From assembly GCA_947632105.1 (NCBI GenBank), contig CANROD010000008.1, positions 1 through 64,000 on the forward strand: 64,000 nt of DNA. Direction: 5' to 3'. A model generated the notes under the pieces. That model worked only from the letters and a program-made list of their open reading frames with translations, searched no databases and had not been told where the DNA came from. Source of the stretch: an uncultured Oligella sp. (lineage in GTDB: Bacteria > Pseudomonadota > Gammaproteobacteria > Burkholderiales > Burkholderiaceae_B). Positions 17,619-27,551 of this stretch are shown here, piece by piece (positions within the stretch are counted from its first letter, which is position 1; every line of letters starts with the position of its first letter). A program made the position numbers and the translations under genes.

Positions 17619-18605
17619 ATGACCCATACACCCAATTTACACGAACAGGCTAGTGTTCCTCATCATAATTTTATGATCTTTACGGGTACGGCTAATCCTC
17701 GTTTAGCCGTTGATGTTGTTAACCATTTAGATATGTCCTTAGGTCAAATGACGGTTGGACGCTTCTCCGATGGTGAGGTGATGGCCGAGATTTTAGAAAA
17801 TGTCCGCGGTCGTGACGTTTTTGTATTACAGCCGACTTGTGCACCAACTAATGATAATCTTATGGAGATTATGGTGATGGTTGATGCTTTGCGCCGAGCC
17901 TCAGCTGGTCGTATTACTGCAGCTATCCCTTATTTTGGTTATGCCAGACAAGATCGTCGTCCTCGTTCTGCGCGTGTTGCTATTACAGCTAAAGTAGTTG
18001 CTAATATGCTTCAGCGCGTCGGAGTTGACCGTGTGTTGACGATGGATTTACACGCTGATCAGATTCAGGGTTTCTTTGATATTCCTGTGGATAATATCTA
18101 CGCAGGTCCTGTGCTATTAGCAGATATTGCTAAGCAGCAATATACGAATCTTATGGTAGTATCACCAGATATCGGTGGTGTGGTGCGTGCTCGAGCTCTA
18201 GCTAAGCAGTTAGAAGCAGATTTAGCGATTATTGACAAACGTCGTCCGCGTGCTAATGTATCAGAAGTGATGAATATTATTGGTGATGTTGATGGTCGTA
18301 CTTGTTTATTAATGGACGATATGGTTGATACTGCTGGCACTCTATGTAAGGCAGCCTCAGCGTTAAAGGCGCGTGGTGCCAAGGCAGTTTATGCTTATTG
18401 TACGCATCCAGTATTATCAGGCGGTGCAGTTGAGCGTGTTGCAGAGTCCTCATTAGATGGTTTAGTAGTGACTGACACCATTCCTTTGCGTGATGATGCT
18501 AAGGCATGTGCCAAAATTCGTCAGTTATCAACAGCAGCTTTATTAGGTGAGACGATTGAGCGTATCGCTTCTGCTGAGTCTGTTAGCTCTTTATTTGTAG
18601 ATTAA
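17619..18605 (+). CDS. prs: Ribose-phosphate pyrophosphokinase
   Basis: Makes PRPP from ribose 5-phosphate and ATP for purine, pyrimidine, His, Trp and NAD synthesis. The product of 328 residues contains [18 protein letters not shown] (ATP/regulatory flexible-loop region) and the PRPP-binding loop [17 protein letters not shown] at 17619 is chosen because TCAGG lies 7 nt upstream; it leaves an N-terminal extension of about 12 residues over the usual 316, since the conserved part starts at [15 protein letters not shown] far upstream in-frame TTG at 17541 would lie in the terminator-like hairpin and is rejected. Precedes rplY as in most betaproteobacteria. Confidence 0.96.
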   Translation: MTHTPNLHEQASVPHHNFMIFTGTANPRLAVDVVNHLDMSLGQMTVGRFSDGEVMAEILENVRGRDVFVLQPTCAPTNDNLMEIMVMVDALRRASAGRITAAIPYFGYARQDRRPRSARVAITAKVVANMLQRVGVDRVLTMDLHADQIQGFFDIPVDNIYAGPVLLADIAKQQYTNLMVVSPDIGGVVRARALAKQLEADLAIIDKRRPRANVSEVMNIIGDVDGRTCLLMDDMVDTAGTLCKAASALKARGAKAVYAYCTHPVLSGGAVERVAESSLDGLVVTDTIPLRDDAKACAKIRQLSTAALLGETIERIASAESVSSLFVD

Positions 18606-18621
18606 TCAATAAAAGTTTGAG

Positions 18622-18708
18622 GGCTTAGCGCTGGTCGCGGTGCTAAGCCAGCACTTGTTAGTTTGTTAGCAGGTGTTTACCTTAGCCTGAGGTTTTCAGG
18701 TGTTTTTT
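18622..18708 (+). promoter_or_regulatory. Structured leader between prs and rplY
   Basis: Two hairpins can form: GGCTTAGC (18622-18629) with GCTAAGCC (18642-18649), and a small CCTGA-GGTTT-TCAGG (18686-18700) followed by TG and six T residues (18703-18708), terminator-like but short. The second ends about 7 nt before the rplY Shine-Dalgarno. Either partial termination after prs or control of rplY is possible. Confidence 0.45.
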
Positions 18709-18724
18709 ATATTTGGAGTTTTTT

Positions 18725-19342
18725 ATGAAATTTTCAGCCACTACGCGTAGCGTCCAGGGTTCGAGTGCGAGCCGCCGCCTGCGTCGCGCGGGCCGAGTGC
18801 CAGCCATTGTTTATGGTGGTAAGGATGACGCCCTAAGTATCGAGTTAGATCATAACGAAATTTTCCACGCTTTACGTAAGCCTGGTTTTGGTTCTTCTGT
18901 ATTAGAAATGGACCTAGACGGTAAAACTCAAAAGGTCTTATTGCGTGCTGTTCAGTGGCACCCATATAAGGCTATCGTCTTGCACGTAGACTTCCAGCGC
19001 GTACGAGCAGACGTTGCCATCGTTACTCGTGTACCTTTAGCGTTCATCAATGCCGATGTGTCTCCTGCTGTTAAGTTAGAAGGTGCTAACGTTAATACGG
19101 TTCTGACTGAGGTTGAGGTTAGCTGCTTACCTGCAGACTTACCGTCAGAAATTGTTGTCGACTTAGGCGAGATGAAAAACGGTGATGTTTTAACTGTTGA
19201 GTCAATTACTGTACCAGCTGGCGTTGAGCTCTTAATCGCTGCTACTGAAACATTAGCTACAGCGGCTGTTGTTGCTGTTCAAGCTGATGAAGACCCAGTG
19301 GATGCGTCTGCTGAAGAGGGTGAAGCTTCTTCAGAAGAATAA
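18725..19342 (+). CDS. rplY: 50S ribosomal protein L25 / general stress protein Ctc
   Basis: L25 of the long Ctc/TL5 type, 205 residues: an N-terminal 5S rRNA-binding domain (about 1-90, with [19 protein letters not shown]) and a C-terminal beta domain ([20 protein letters not shown]), ending in an acidic tail rich in Glu and Ser. ATG at 18725 has GGAG 6 nt upstream; an in-frame TTG at 18713 is ignored. A strong terminator follows. Codon use is biased as expected for a highly expressed gene. Confidence 0.95.
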   Translation: MKFSATTRSVQGSSASRRLRRAGRVPAIVYGGKDDALSIELDHNEIFHALRKPGFGSSVLEMDLDGKTQKVLLRAVQWHPYKAIVLHVDFQRVRADVAIVTRVPLAFINADVSPAVKLEGANVNTVLTEVEVSCLPADLPSEIVVDLGEMKNGDVLTVESITVPAGVELLIAATETLATAAVVAVQADEDPVDASAEEGEASSEE

Positions 19343-19363
19343 TTTCTATTTGAAAGTGTTCTT

Positions 19364-19403
19364 AACCCTTGCATGCGTTAAACTTGCGTGCAAGGGTTTT
19401 TTT
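19364..19403 (+). terminator. Rho-independent terminator after rplY
   Basis: A 13-bp stem with one G·U pair (19364-19376 with 19386-19398), a 9-nt loop and a run of seven T residues. It lies 22 nt past the rplY stop and only 16 nt before the pth start, so pth expression must come from readthrough or a promoter inside rplY. Confidence 0.88.
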
Positions 19404-19418
19404 ATTTGGTTTAGGAAA

Positions 19419-20015
19419 ATGACAGAGCCAATTCGTTTAATAGTCGGTTTAGGTAACCCCGGCCTTAAGTATGAGACAACACGCCATAATGCCGGGTTTT
19501 GGATGGCTGACCTCTTAGCAGATGATTTTAAGGGCAGTTTTTTATTAGAAAGTAACTTTTTTGGCGAAGTGGCCAAGGTTAGGCAAGATGGTGAGAATGT
19601 TTTTATCCTGAAGCCGTCTACCTTTATGAATCTTTCGGGTAAAGCGGTGCAAGCGTTAAGTCACTTTTATAAAATTCCGTTAGAAAGTATTTTGGTCGTT
19701 CATGATGAGCTGGACTTGATGCCTGGGCAGATTAAATTAAAGCAAGGTGGTGGTCACGCAGGTCATAATGGGTTGCGTGATATTCACAGCAAGATGGGTG
19801 GTAGCAACTATTGGCGTTTGCGTGTTGGTATTGGTCATCCTCGTACGCTTAACCTCCAACAAGGTGTGGCGGATTTTGTGTTGCATATGCCTTCTAAAGA
19901 TGATCACGAGTTGATAGTTAATAGTTTATATCGGGCGAGGCAGGCTGTTCCTGCGCTGTTAGCAGGCGATAAGGATAAGGCGAATCGTTTACTGGCAGAA
20001 CCCAAGGTAACATAG
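19419..20015 (+). CDS. pth: Peptidyl-tRNA hydrolase
   Basis: Cleaves the ester bond of peptidyl-tRNAs that drop off ribosomes. The product of 198 residues starts [19 protein letters not shown]; the catalytic His is His23 in TRHNAGF (His20 of E. coli), with the HDELDLMPG and [12 protein letters not shown] motifs present. ATG 19419 has AGGA close upstream. An open frame reaching back to 19269 runs through the rplY end and its terminator and is not coding. Pth followed by ychF, here with a CPBP gene inserted, is the normal context. Confidence 0.96.
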   Translation: MTEPIRLIVGLGNPGLKYETTRHNAGFWMADLLADDFKGSFLLESNFFGEVAKVRQDGENVFILKPSTFMNLSGKAVQALSHFYKIPLESILVVHDELDLMPGQIKLKQGGGHAGHNGLRDIHSKMGGSNYWRLRVGIGHPRTLNLQQGVADFVLHMPSKDDHELIVNSLYRARQAVPALLAGDKDKANRLLAEPKVT

Positions 20016-20023
20016 ATTTAAGC

Positions 20024-20815
20024 ATGGCTAAAAATAGTATTTCTTCACCACCATCTCAAGCGGATCGTTTTTTTGCTCAGGTTTGTGATTTTTTCCGTTT
20101 TCTTGTCAGGCCGGATTTTCGTCGTGGCTATGGTCGTGGTACGGGTGATGGTTGGCAAAAAGATTGGCAGGTTAATAGCTCATGGAAGCGGATGTTTCAA
20201 TGGGCATTTTTTATGTGGACGATCAATATCTTAGTGCTTGCACCGATTGCCTTAGTGGCTGCAGGCGGGGTGGACGCTACTCATCGTATGCAGTTTTCCT
20301 ATATGTTGATACCGCTAGCGGTGATTTGGGCACCTATTGTTGAGGAAATCTTATTTCGTTTTAATATAAGACGACCATTATTGGCATTGTGGATGATGCC
20401 AATAATGATTTTTGTGCTTTTAAATCAGGGTACGGTGATAGGTCTTGTATGCCTGATAGCCGTATTAGCGATAGTACTACTACTCTATCCAAAGTTAGGT
20501 TTAAATGGCAGTAATAGTAGGTGTTGGCGGTTACCTTTTTGGTTTTTAAGATTGTATCGTCAATACTTTGTCATTATTATGCATATACTGGTTTTTGGCT
20601 TTGCTTATATGCATATTTTTAATTATGAATTTGGTAGTGCCAGTATATTAACTACCTTCGTAATGGTCATGCCGCAGTGGTTCTCGGGTCTTGTTTTAAT
20701 GTGGATGCGAGTTAGGTATGGTATTGCTAACTCAATTTATTTACATGCTATATTTAACGGTGGACCGGTCTTTTTAATTGTTATTTTGAAACTCCTCGGG
20801 GTTTCTTTAGACTAA
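20024..20815 (+). CDS. CPBP-family intramembrane glutamic endopeptidase
   Basis: Membrane protein of 263 residues. It has the three signature motifs of the CPBP (CAAX protease and bacteriocin-processing, Rce1/Abi) family: EEILFR at 107-112, FAYMH at 193-197 and HAIFN at 241-245, supplying the two Glu, Arg, His and Asn of the active site. About six hydrophobic segments follow a 60-residue soluble N-terminus. Bacterial members are proposed proteases, mostly of unknown substrate. It lies 8 nt after pth and may share its transcript. The position between pth and ychF is unusual. Confidence 0.8.
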   Translation: MAKNSISSPPSQADRFFAQVCDFFRFLVRPDFRRGYGRGTGDGWQKDWQVNSSWKRMFQWAFFMWTINILVLAPIALVAAGGVDATHRMQFSYMLIPLAVIWAPIVEEILFRFNIRRPLLALWMMPIMIFVLLNQGTVIGLVCLIAVLAIVLLLYPKLGLNGSNSRCWRLPFWFLRLYRQYFVIIMHILVFGFAYMHIFNYEFGSASILTTFVMVMPQWFSGLVLMWMRVRYGIANSIYLHAIFNGGPVFLIVILKLLGVSLD

Positions 20816-20875
20816 CAATAAGCTTCTAGGGTGATTAGCGCTTTTACTGCGTTAATTGTAAAATTTTACAAAGTG

Positions 20876-20914
20876 CTATTTAACTTTATCTAACTGATTT
20901 TATAGTTAAAATAG
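20876..20914. promoter_or_regulatory. AT-rich inverted repeat upstream of ychF
   Basis: CTATTTAACT (20876-20885) and AGTTAAAATAG (20904-20914) are inverted, with one extra base on the right; a 12-bp palindrome GTAAAATTTTAC lies just upstream at 20858-20869. Position suggests the ychF promoter region or a weak terminator for the preceding gene. No regulator can be named. Confidence 0.35.
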
Positions 20915-20957
20915 CAGGTTATTATTTATATTTATCTCATTAATTTTCAGGATTAAT

Positions 20958-22049
20958 ATGGCTCTTCAATGTGGTATTGTCGGTTTACCGAATGTTGGCA
21001 AATCAACTCTATTTAATGCACTTACCAAGGCTGGTATTGCTGCTGAAAACTATCCTTTCTGTACGATTGAACCCAACGTTGGTATCGTTGAGGTGCCAGA
21101 TCCACGTTTGGAGGGCTTGGCAGAAATTGTTAAACCACAGCGTATTTTGCCGGCAACTGTCGAGTTTGTTGATATTGCTGGGTTGGTTGCCGGTGCTTCA
21201 AAAGGTGAGGGTTTAGGTAATCAGTTTTTGGCTAATATTCGAGAAACGGATGCAATTACGCATGTGGTGCGTTGTTTTGAAGACGACAATGTCATACACG
21301 TATCAGGGCGAGTGAATCCTATTGAGGATATTGAGGTGATCAATACGGAGTTGGCTTTAGCTGACTTGGCTTCAGCTGAAAGAGCCTTAGATCGTGCCCA
21401 ACGTACAGCTCGAGCTGGTGATAAGGAAGCACAAAAACTAGCGGCTATATTAGAACGCATTGTGCCAGTACTTAATGAGGCTAAAAGTATTCGCAGTATG
21501 GGGTTAGATGAAGACGATATGGCCTTAATTAAGACGTTTAGTTTTATTACCGCTAAACCAGTCCTTTATGTAGCCAATGTCCGTGATGACGGCTTTACTG
21601 ATAATCCGCACCTTAAAGCTGTTGAGGATTATGCAACTCAGGAAAACTCACAGGTCGTTGCCGTTTGTGCTGCGGTTGAGGCGGAAATAGCTGATCTTGA
21701 GGATGAGGATAAGTTTGTCTTCTTAGAAGATATGGGTATGGAAGAGCCTGGTCTTAACCGTGTGATTCGCGCTGCTTATAAGTTATTAGGCTTGCAGACA
21801 TATTTCACCGCAGGGGTTAAGGAAGTTAGAGCATGGACTATTCGTGTCGGTGATACTGCGCCACAGGCAGCGGGTGTGATTCACACAGACTTTGAACGTG
21901 GCTTTATTCGTGCACAGACGATTGCTTATCATGATTTTATTACTTATAAGGGTGAGCAGGGAGCTAAGGAAGCAGGCAAGATGCGTGCTGAGGGTAAGGA
22001 CTATGTTGTTTATGACGGTGATGTCATTAACTTCTTATTTAATGTCTAA
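20958..22049 (+). CDS. ychF: Redox-responsive ATPase/GTPase YchF (OLA1 family)
   Basis: Obg-related P-loop protein of 363 residues that binds ATP in preference to GTP and associates with ribosomes. It has the Walker A motif GLPNVGKST at 9-17, the switch region [20 protein letters not shown], a coiled-coil insertion around residues 135-160 and the C-terminal TGS domain that includes [17 protein letters not shown]. Length and sequence are fully typical. It closes the conserved prs-rplY-pth-ychF run. Confidence 0.97.
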   Translation: MALQCGIVGLPNVGKSTLFNALTKAGIAAENYPFCTIEPNVGIVEVPDPRLEGLAEIVKPQRILPATVEFVDIAGLVAGASKGEGLGNQFLANIRETDAITHVVRCFEDDNVIHVSGRVNPIEDIEVINTELALADLASAERALDRAQRTARAGDKEAQKLAAILERIVPVLNEAKSIRSMGLDEDDMALIKTFSFITAKPVLYVANVRDDGFTDNPHLKAVEDYATQENSQVVAVCAAVEAEIADLEDEDKFVFLEDMGMEEPGLNRVIRAAYKLLGLQTYFTAGVKEVRAWTIRVGDTAPQAAGVIHTDFERGFIRAQTIAYHDFITYKGEQGAKEAGKMRAEGKDYVVYDGDVINFLFNV

Positions 22050-22084
22050 GTAGTTTTTAAATTAGCAGAACGACGGCTTTTATA

Positions 22085-24526
22085 ATGAACAAATGGTTAA
22101 AACGTAGTGGCTTTGCTCTCGTTATCTTACTGCTAGTTGCAGTAGTGGGGGGAGCGATTTTTGTGCTTAACTTTGATCCTAAGGTCTATCAGGATCGTTT
22201 GGTTCAGGAAATTAAGCTCCGTTATGAACGTGATTTAGAAATAAATGGTGATCTTGATTTGTCACTTTTTCCACGTATTGGTTTACGGGTAACTGATGTC
22301 ACCTTGTCAAACAAAAACTCTGATGAGGAGTTTGCTTCAATGGAGGAAGTGCGCTTTGCTGTGGCTTTATGGCCTTTGTTATTTGACCGATTCTTAGTTG
22401 ATCATGTCAAAGTCAAAGGCTTTAAAACACATGTGATACGTTACCCAGACGGTAGTTTAAATATTGATGATTTTTATGCTTTACCGTTAGATTTTGATGC
22501 AGAGCAAATTGCACATCGCCGCCAACAAGCAGAGATTAATGGGACTGGACGAGAGGAGAAAAACTCCTTAGCAGCTGAAGAGTTTAAAATTGACATTGCA
22601 GGTTTAGATCTGGAAGAGGGTAGTGTCTTAGTCAATGACTTAGTTGCTAAGCGTCAGTTTAGTCTCGAAAATATGAAGCTGCATACAGGGCGTATTACCT
22701 TTGGCGAGCCTTTTTCTTTAACCTTAAATGCTAAAGTCGATAGCAGTTACCCTGGTGATGATGCTACCCTCGATGTGCGGGGTATGATGCGTCTAGACCC
22801 AGCTTCTTCTATTTATCAGGCGGAACGCCTGAATGCTACGCTTCAGGGGCAGCTTCAGGGATATAAGATTGAGCAAGGTAGTTTAAGTGGTAATTTTAGT
22901 CTTGATGATTTTGCAGGCTATGTTAAGAGTACCTCATTACAGTTCTTGCTTAGTTTAACAGCCTTAAGTGATGATAGTCGATTGGCGAAAATTAACTACG
23001 AAGTTCAGGCTGAAGAAGTCGGCTTAAATCGCGTTGATACACAGTTGTTGGCAAAAAAATTAGAGCTTAAGGGCGATTTTGCCGATCGTGAGGAACGTAC
23101 AATTGCTTGGCAATTAAACAGTCCTAATCTTATTCTTTCAAGCTTTGAAGCAGCCGGTGACCCGTTGAGTGGGACCGTGCAGTTTAGAGGTGAAGAGAGT
23201 ATGGATCTAAATGTATCTTTAGATGGTTTTAGTGGGCTAGCCACTAACTTTAAGGTGCGCGAAAATAAAATTAATGGTCAGTATTTAACGGCAGCAAACC
23301 GTACGGTTGGTATTGATTTTTCTTCTCCTTTGGTGATGAATTTATTGACTGGAGAGTTTAGTTATACTGCCTTGAGTGGTAGGGTCAGTCTTGGCGATGG
23401 TGATGCGGTGCAAGAGGCACCGGTGATTGCCACAATCAATGGTAATCTCAAAAGTGGTCTGATTGATTTCAATGTGGATGCAGTAATGGATTCGGAGAGC
23501 ATGAGTTTGAGTGGTTCGCTTCAGGGTTTATCCAGTCCACAAATTAACTTTGATTTGCGGGCTGAATCTTTGGCTTTAGATCATATTTTAGGGGTAGATA
23601 CTAGTTTGCCGCTTACATCATTAATGATTGAGAGTGAGAAGTCCACGATAGAGACTGTCGAGCCTGCACCAGTTGCAGAAGAGTCGTTAGTTGAAGGTGA
23701 GGAGAGTTTCGCAGAGGTTGAAGCGCTTCCGCAGTCGAAAGCACGTGATCTGAGTTTAAAGCAAGAGTTGCTTTCTCGTTTGAGTGGAACTGGTACTTTT
23801 AATATCGGCACGATGACGTATCGTGATTTAGAGTTTAAGGACTTAGGCACTACTTTAATTTTTAATTCTTCCAGTGATATTAAAATCGACTCCCTACGGG
23901 CACAGTTATTTGGCGGAGAGCTTTATGCTAATAGTGTTATGTCGCTTGATGATGGCGGAGTTAATCTTGAACTCAGTTTGAAGAATGTTGAGATGCGAGA
24001 GCTTTTGGAAAGTATTCATGCCCGTCTGTTGTTAAGCGGCAAGGCAGACATTGACTTGGACTTAGAGTCTGTAGGCTTAAGTGAAAGGGAGTTATTGAAA
24101 AACCTCAATGGTCAGATTACGTTTGATGCTGCCGATGGCAGTTTACAGGGTTTTGCGGTTCAAAAGATATTGGGTGATATTGATTATCTTATTGACACAG
24201 GATCTCAGCAGCTTCAGTTTGATGAGAAAGAGCAGAGCGCTTATGAGCGATTTGGATTTTCTGCTGAGGTTGATGAGGGTGTGATCAACTTTGATCGTTT
24301 AAGCCTTGAGGGTGAGGACTATTCTTTTGTTAATAAAGAGCCTAACAGTAGCTATAATACGAACAATGGTAATTTTGATTTAAACTTGCAGATGTCGCTA
24401 GAGCGGCCAGTGGATGTATTGCGACATGGGGTCCGAGTCATGGTTAAGGGCTTTAGCTTGCCGTTACAGATTTGGAATGATAATGACTCAATACGGATTC
24501 AGACTGAGATTCAGGGTCTAAACTAA
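22085..24526 (+). CDS. asmA: AsmA family protein
   Basis: Protein of 813 residues with a single N-terminal membrane anchor (about residues 8-30) and a large periplasmic part of repeated beta strands. The N-terminal AsmA domain has LSLFPRIGLRVTDVTLSN and the C-terminal AsmA_2 domain contains LNGQITFDAADGSLQGFAV and FDLNLQMSLERPVDVLRHGV. AsmA-like proteins are thought to form bridges that move phospholipids between the membranes. An acidic low-complexity insert (about residues 520-555, Glu/Ala/Val-rich) splits the middle. It is monocistronic, ending in a strong terminator. Confidence 0.88.
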   Translation: MNKWLKRSGFALVILLLVAVVGGAIFVLNFDPKVYQDRLVQEIKLRYERDLEINGDLDLSLFPRIGLRVTDVTLSNKNSDEEFASMEEVRFAVALWPLLFDRFLVDHVKVKGFKTHVIRYPDGSLNIDDFYALPLDFDAEQIAHRRQQAEINGTGREEKNSLAAEEFKIDIAGLDLEEGSVLVNDLVAKRQFSLENMKLHTGRITFGEPFSLTLNAKVDSSYPGDDATLDVRGMMRLDPASSIYQAERLNATLQGQLQGYKIEQGSLSGNFSLDDFAGYVKSTSLQFLLSLTALSDDSRLAKINYEVQAEEVGLNRVDTQLLAKKLELKGDFADREERTIAWQLNSPNLILSSFEAAGDPLSGTVQFRGEESMDLNVSLDGFSGLATNFKVRENKINGQYLTAANRTVGIDFSSPLVMNLLTGEFSYTALSGRVSLGDGDAVQEAPVIATINGNLKSGLIDFNVDAVMDSESMSLSGSLQGLSSPQINFDLRAESLALDHILGVDTSLPLTSLMIESEKSTIETVEPAPVAEESLVEGEESFAEVEALPQSKARDLSLKQELLSRLSGTGTFNIGTMTYRDLEFKDLGTTLIFNSSSDIKIDSLRAQLFGGELYANSVMSLDDGGVNLELSLKNVEMRELLESIHARLLLSGKADIDLDLESVGLSERELLKNLNGQITFDAADGSLQGFAVQKILGDIDYLIDTGSQQLQFDEKEQSAYERFGFSAEVDEGVINFDRLSLEGEDYSFVNKEPNSSYNTNNGNFDLNLQMSLERPVDVLRHGVRVMVKGFSLPLQIWNDNDSIRIQTEIQGLN

Positions 24527-24527
24527 A

Positions 24528-24565
24528 AAAAAGCTTCGATAAGGTTAAGATTATCGAAGCTTTTT
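24528..24565. terminator. Bidirectional Rho-independent terminator
   Basis: A perfect 15-bp stem (24528-24542 with 24551-24565) with an 8-nt loop and A/T-runs at both bases lies between the convergent AsmA and ferredoxin genes. It starts directly after the AsmA stop codon. Confidence 0.92.
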
Positions 24566-24593
24566 AATTGATGGTTTAAGCTTTAAAAGTGAA

Positions 24594-24857
24594 TTAAACT
24601 GATAGTTTCTTGTCACCTGTCAGTTCGCGAAACTTTTCCATCAGTTGTTCTTCTGACTCCTTCCACTCCGGATCAGGGTAGATGCAGTCGATAGGGCAGA
24701 TGACTTGGCACTGAGGCTCATCATGGTGACCGATGCACTCTGTGCACTTAGCAGGGTCAATCACATAGACCTCAGGACCCATGAATATTGCTTCATTAGG
24801 GCATTGTGGTTCGCATACATCGCAGTTGATGCATTCGTGATCAATATAGAGAGCCAT
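24594..24857 (-). CDS. yfhL: YfhL-type 2[4Fe-4S] ferredoxin
   Basis: Small electron carrier of 87 residues. Two iron-sulfur motifs are seen: CINCDVCEPQCP (residues 9-20) and a second, CTEC followed by an eight-residue insert before CQVICP, the longer spacing that marks the YfhL/Alvin ferredoxin group with low-potential clusters. An acidic C-terminal helix follows. It is third in the rsmD-coaD-fdx operon, an arrangement common in beta- and gammaproteobacteria. The redox partner is not known from sequence. Confidence 0.92.
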   Translation of the reverse strand: MALYIDHECINCDVCEPQCPNEAIFMGPEVYVIDPAKCTECIGHHDEPQCQVICPIDCIYPDPEWKESEEQLMEKFRELTGDKKLSV

Positions 24858-24906
24858 AATTTACCTTAACTATTATTAAAAAAATTAAATGTATTGCTTA
24901 AACCAT

Positions 24907-25464
<558 letters not shown>

Positions 25465-25496
25465 CTATTATTCTGAACGTCACATTATAAGAGATT

Positions 25497-26102
25497 TTAA
25501 ACTGTAGTTTCAGAATTGTATTGATACAAATAAAAGTGACTGGCACCGGCCTTGTCATGCCTTAGTAACTCAAATTGCTCATCAAGAGCTACTATTGTTG
25601 TAGCACTTTCGACATAAACTAAGGTGCCTTGCTTGCAAATTCTGTGAAGCGTAGCAGTTGTACTTTTGAGTAATTGCTCATTGGCAAACGGCGGGTCAAC
25701 AAGTATCAAATCAAAGCGACTATCACCCATGTGCTTTAGCGTGCGCTCAGCATCATGATCACTGATGCGAACTACAAGATTCAACTGGTGTTTATCACGA
25801 AACTGTCGCAAAGCAGCCACAGCCTTAGGGTGTTTTTCAACCATAAGTACATGCTGTGCGCCACGTGATGCAGCTTCAAATCCCAAAGCCCCACTGCCGG
25901 CAAATAAGTCTAAGACATACTTATCTGAAAAGTCACTGTCCCAAAAATGATTTAACCAATTAAAAAGTGTCTCACGTACCCGATCAGGGGTGGGACGTAA
26001 ACTATCCAAGTCTATAACTGGTATCACGCTGCGCTTAAGAGAACCACCAATAATGCGGATCTGCTGCGGCTTTGAGCGTGCTCTAGGCTGTGATTTGCTC
26101 AT
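25497..26102 (-). CDS. rsmD: 16S rRNA (guanine966-N2)-methyltransferase
   Basis: SAM-dependent methyltransferase of 201 residues acting on the 30S subunit. It begins with RIIGGSLKRSVIPV and RPTPDRVRETLFNWL, then has the SAM motif VLDLFAGSGALGFEAASRGA and the catalytic loop LILVDPPFA. First gene of the rsmD-coaD-fdx operon and divergent from ftsY, which is a typical arrangement. The 143-nt intergenic space holds the promoters; a TATAAT at 26176-26181 reads toward ftsY. Confidence 0.95.
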   Translation of the reverse strand: MSKSQPRARSKPQQIRIIGGSLKRSVIPVIDLDSLRPTPDRVRETLFNWLNHFWDSDFSDKYVLDLFAGSGALGFEAASRGAQHVLMVEKHPKAVAALRQFRDKHQLNLVVRISDHDAERTLKHMGDSRFDLILVDPPFANEQLLKSTTATLHRICKQGTLVYVESATTIVALDEQFELLRHDKAGASHFYLYQYNSETTV

Positions 26103-26245
26103 TTATCGAATCGTACCCTAAAATCGACTCATCGCAGTCAATTTTATATTAATCTAAAAGCTTAGTATAAACCAGTATAATAGGTGCAGTAATAAGGTTA
26201 TTGCAATGTTCTGTCAATGCGTCCTTGACCATTAAGTGAGAAAGT

Positions 26246-27505
26246 ATGTTTAGGTTTTTTCGTCGAAAAAAGTCAAAAGAAGAGAATGAAGTTAGCCAAG
26301 AGCCTGCAGCAGACTTGGCCGTAAAATCAGTAGAGGAAACAGCTGAGGTAGAGGTTGTTGAGCCAGCGGAAGAGGTAGTAGCCGAAGGTCTGGCGGTTGA
26401 TACACAAGAACAGTCTGAGCCCGAGATTGTTGTTGAGGTTGAATCCGCATCTGAATCCGAGGTTGTTTTTGAGGTAGAACCAGAACCTGCGGTCGTCGTT
26501 GAGGTAGAGCCAGAACCAGAATCTGAAGTTATTGTTGAAGTCGAAGCTGAACATGAGGTTGTTGTTGAATCAGAGCCTGTGGTTGAAGAGGCTCCTAAGA
26601 CTTCTTGGATGCAACGTCTACGCAAAGGGCTTTCTCGCACAGGCTCAAATATTGGTGCGTTATTTGTTGGCGTTAAAGTTGATGAAGCACTTTTTGAAGA
26701 ATTAGAAAATGCCTTGCTGATGGCAGATGCCGGCGTTGAGGCGACAGAGTCGTTACTAAGTAAGTTAAGAGCTAGGGTTAAGCAGCAAAGAATTGAGGAT
26801 GGTGAGCAGGTAAAATTGGCTTTAAAAGAGTTATTAACAGAGCACTTAAAACCATTAGAAAAATCATTTATGTTGCCACTTGATGGTACTTCTGTTGTGA
26901 TGATTGCAGGTGTTAACGGTGCAGGTAAAACAACCTCGATTGGTAAGCTAGCCCATCATTTTCAAGACTCTGGTGCGAGTGTTTTATTGGCGGCAGGCGA
27001 CACATTTCGTGCCGCTGCGCGTGAACAATTAGTCGAATGGGGTAAGCGTAATAACGTTGCCGTTATTTCTCAGGATGGTGGTGATCCGGCGGCAGTGGCT
27101 TTTGATGCCGTGAATGCAGGTAAAGCGCGTCAAGCTAATGTGGTCATGATTGATACAGCAGGTCGTTTGCCGACTCAATTGCATTTAATGGAAGAGCTTA
27201 AGAAAATAAAGCGCGTTATAAATAAAGCAGATAATGAAGCGCCTCATGAGGTGTTACTGGTTGTTGATGGTAACACGGGCCAAAATGTAATCACGCAAAT
27301 TAAAACCTTTGATGCTGCGTTAGGATTGACCGGTCTAGTTGTTACTAAGCTAGATGGTACGGCTAAAGGTGGTACTTTAGCGGCAGTTGCAGCGGGTAGT
27401 CAGGGTGTCAGGCCAGTGCCAGTCTATTGGATTGGCGTAGGTGAGTCATTGCATGACCTGCAGCCTTTCAGTGCCGAAGAGTTTGCTAGTGCTTTACTTG
27501 GCTAA
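26246..27505 (+). CDS. ftsY: Signal recognition particle receptor FtsY
   Basis: GTPase of 419 residues that docks SRP-ribosome complexes at the inner membrane. After a basic start (MFRFFRRKKSK) comes an acidic, repetitive A domain (residues 11-115, runs of Val-Glu and Pro-Glu), then the NG domain with P-loop GVNGAGKTT (222-230), DTFRAAAREQL, DTAGRLPTQ and TKLDGTAKGG. The NG part is complete and typical. The A domain, which in other FtsY proteins helps lipid contact, is unusually repetitive here. Divergent from rsmD. Confidence 0.96.
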   Translation: MFRFFRRKKSKEENEVSQEPAADLAVKSVEETAEVEVVEPAEEVVAEGLAVDTQEQSEPEIVVEVESASESEVVFEVEPEPAVVVEVEPEPESEVIVEVEAEHEVVVESEPVVEEAPKTSWMQRLRKGLSRTGSNIGALFVGVKVDEALFEELENALLMADAGVEATESLLSKLRARVKQQRIEDGEQVKLALKELLTEHLKPLEKSFMLPLDGTSVVMIAGVNGAGKTTSIGKLAHHFQDSGASVLLAAGDTFRAAAREQLVEWGKRNNVAVISQDGGDPAAVAFDAVNAGKARQANVVMIDTAGRLPTQLHLMEELKKIKRVINKADNEAPHEVLLVVDGNTGQNVITQIKTFDAALGLTGLVVTKLDGTAKGGTLAAVAAGSQGVRPVPVYWIGVGESLHDLQPFSAEEFASALLG

Positions 27506-27516
27506 TGACGATTAGC

Positions 27517-27537
27517 TAATAGCGTAAAGCGCTATTA
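27517..27537. terminator. Short hairpin between convergent ftsY and CYTH genes
   Basis: An 8-bp perfect stem, TAATAGCG (27517-27524) with CGCTATTA (27530-27537), and a 5-nt loop. No T-run follows on either strand, so intrinsic termination would be weak. Confidence 0.4.
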
Positions 27538-27551
27538 ACGATTTATGGCCG

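Noticed and set aside
19269..19418. N-terminal extension of pth
   Set aside because: It overlaps the end of rplY in another frame and the rplY terminator.
26149..26640. Antisense open frame rich in Ser and Thr opposite ftsY
   Set aside because: It mirrors the repetitive Glu/Val codons of the FtsY A domain; low complexity and no family features.
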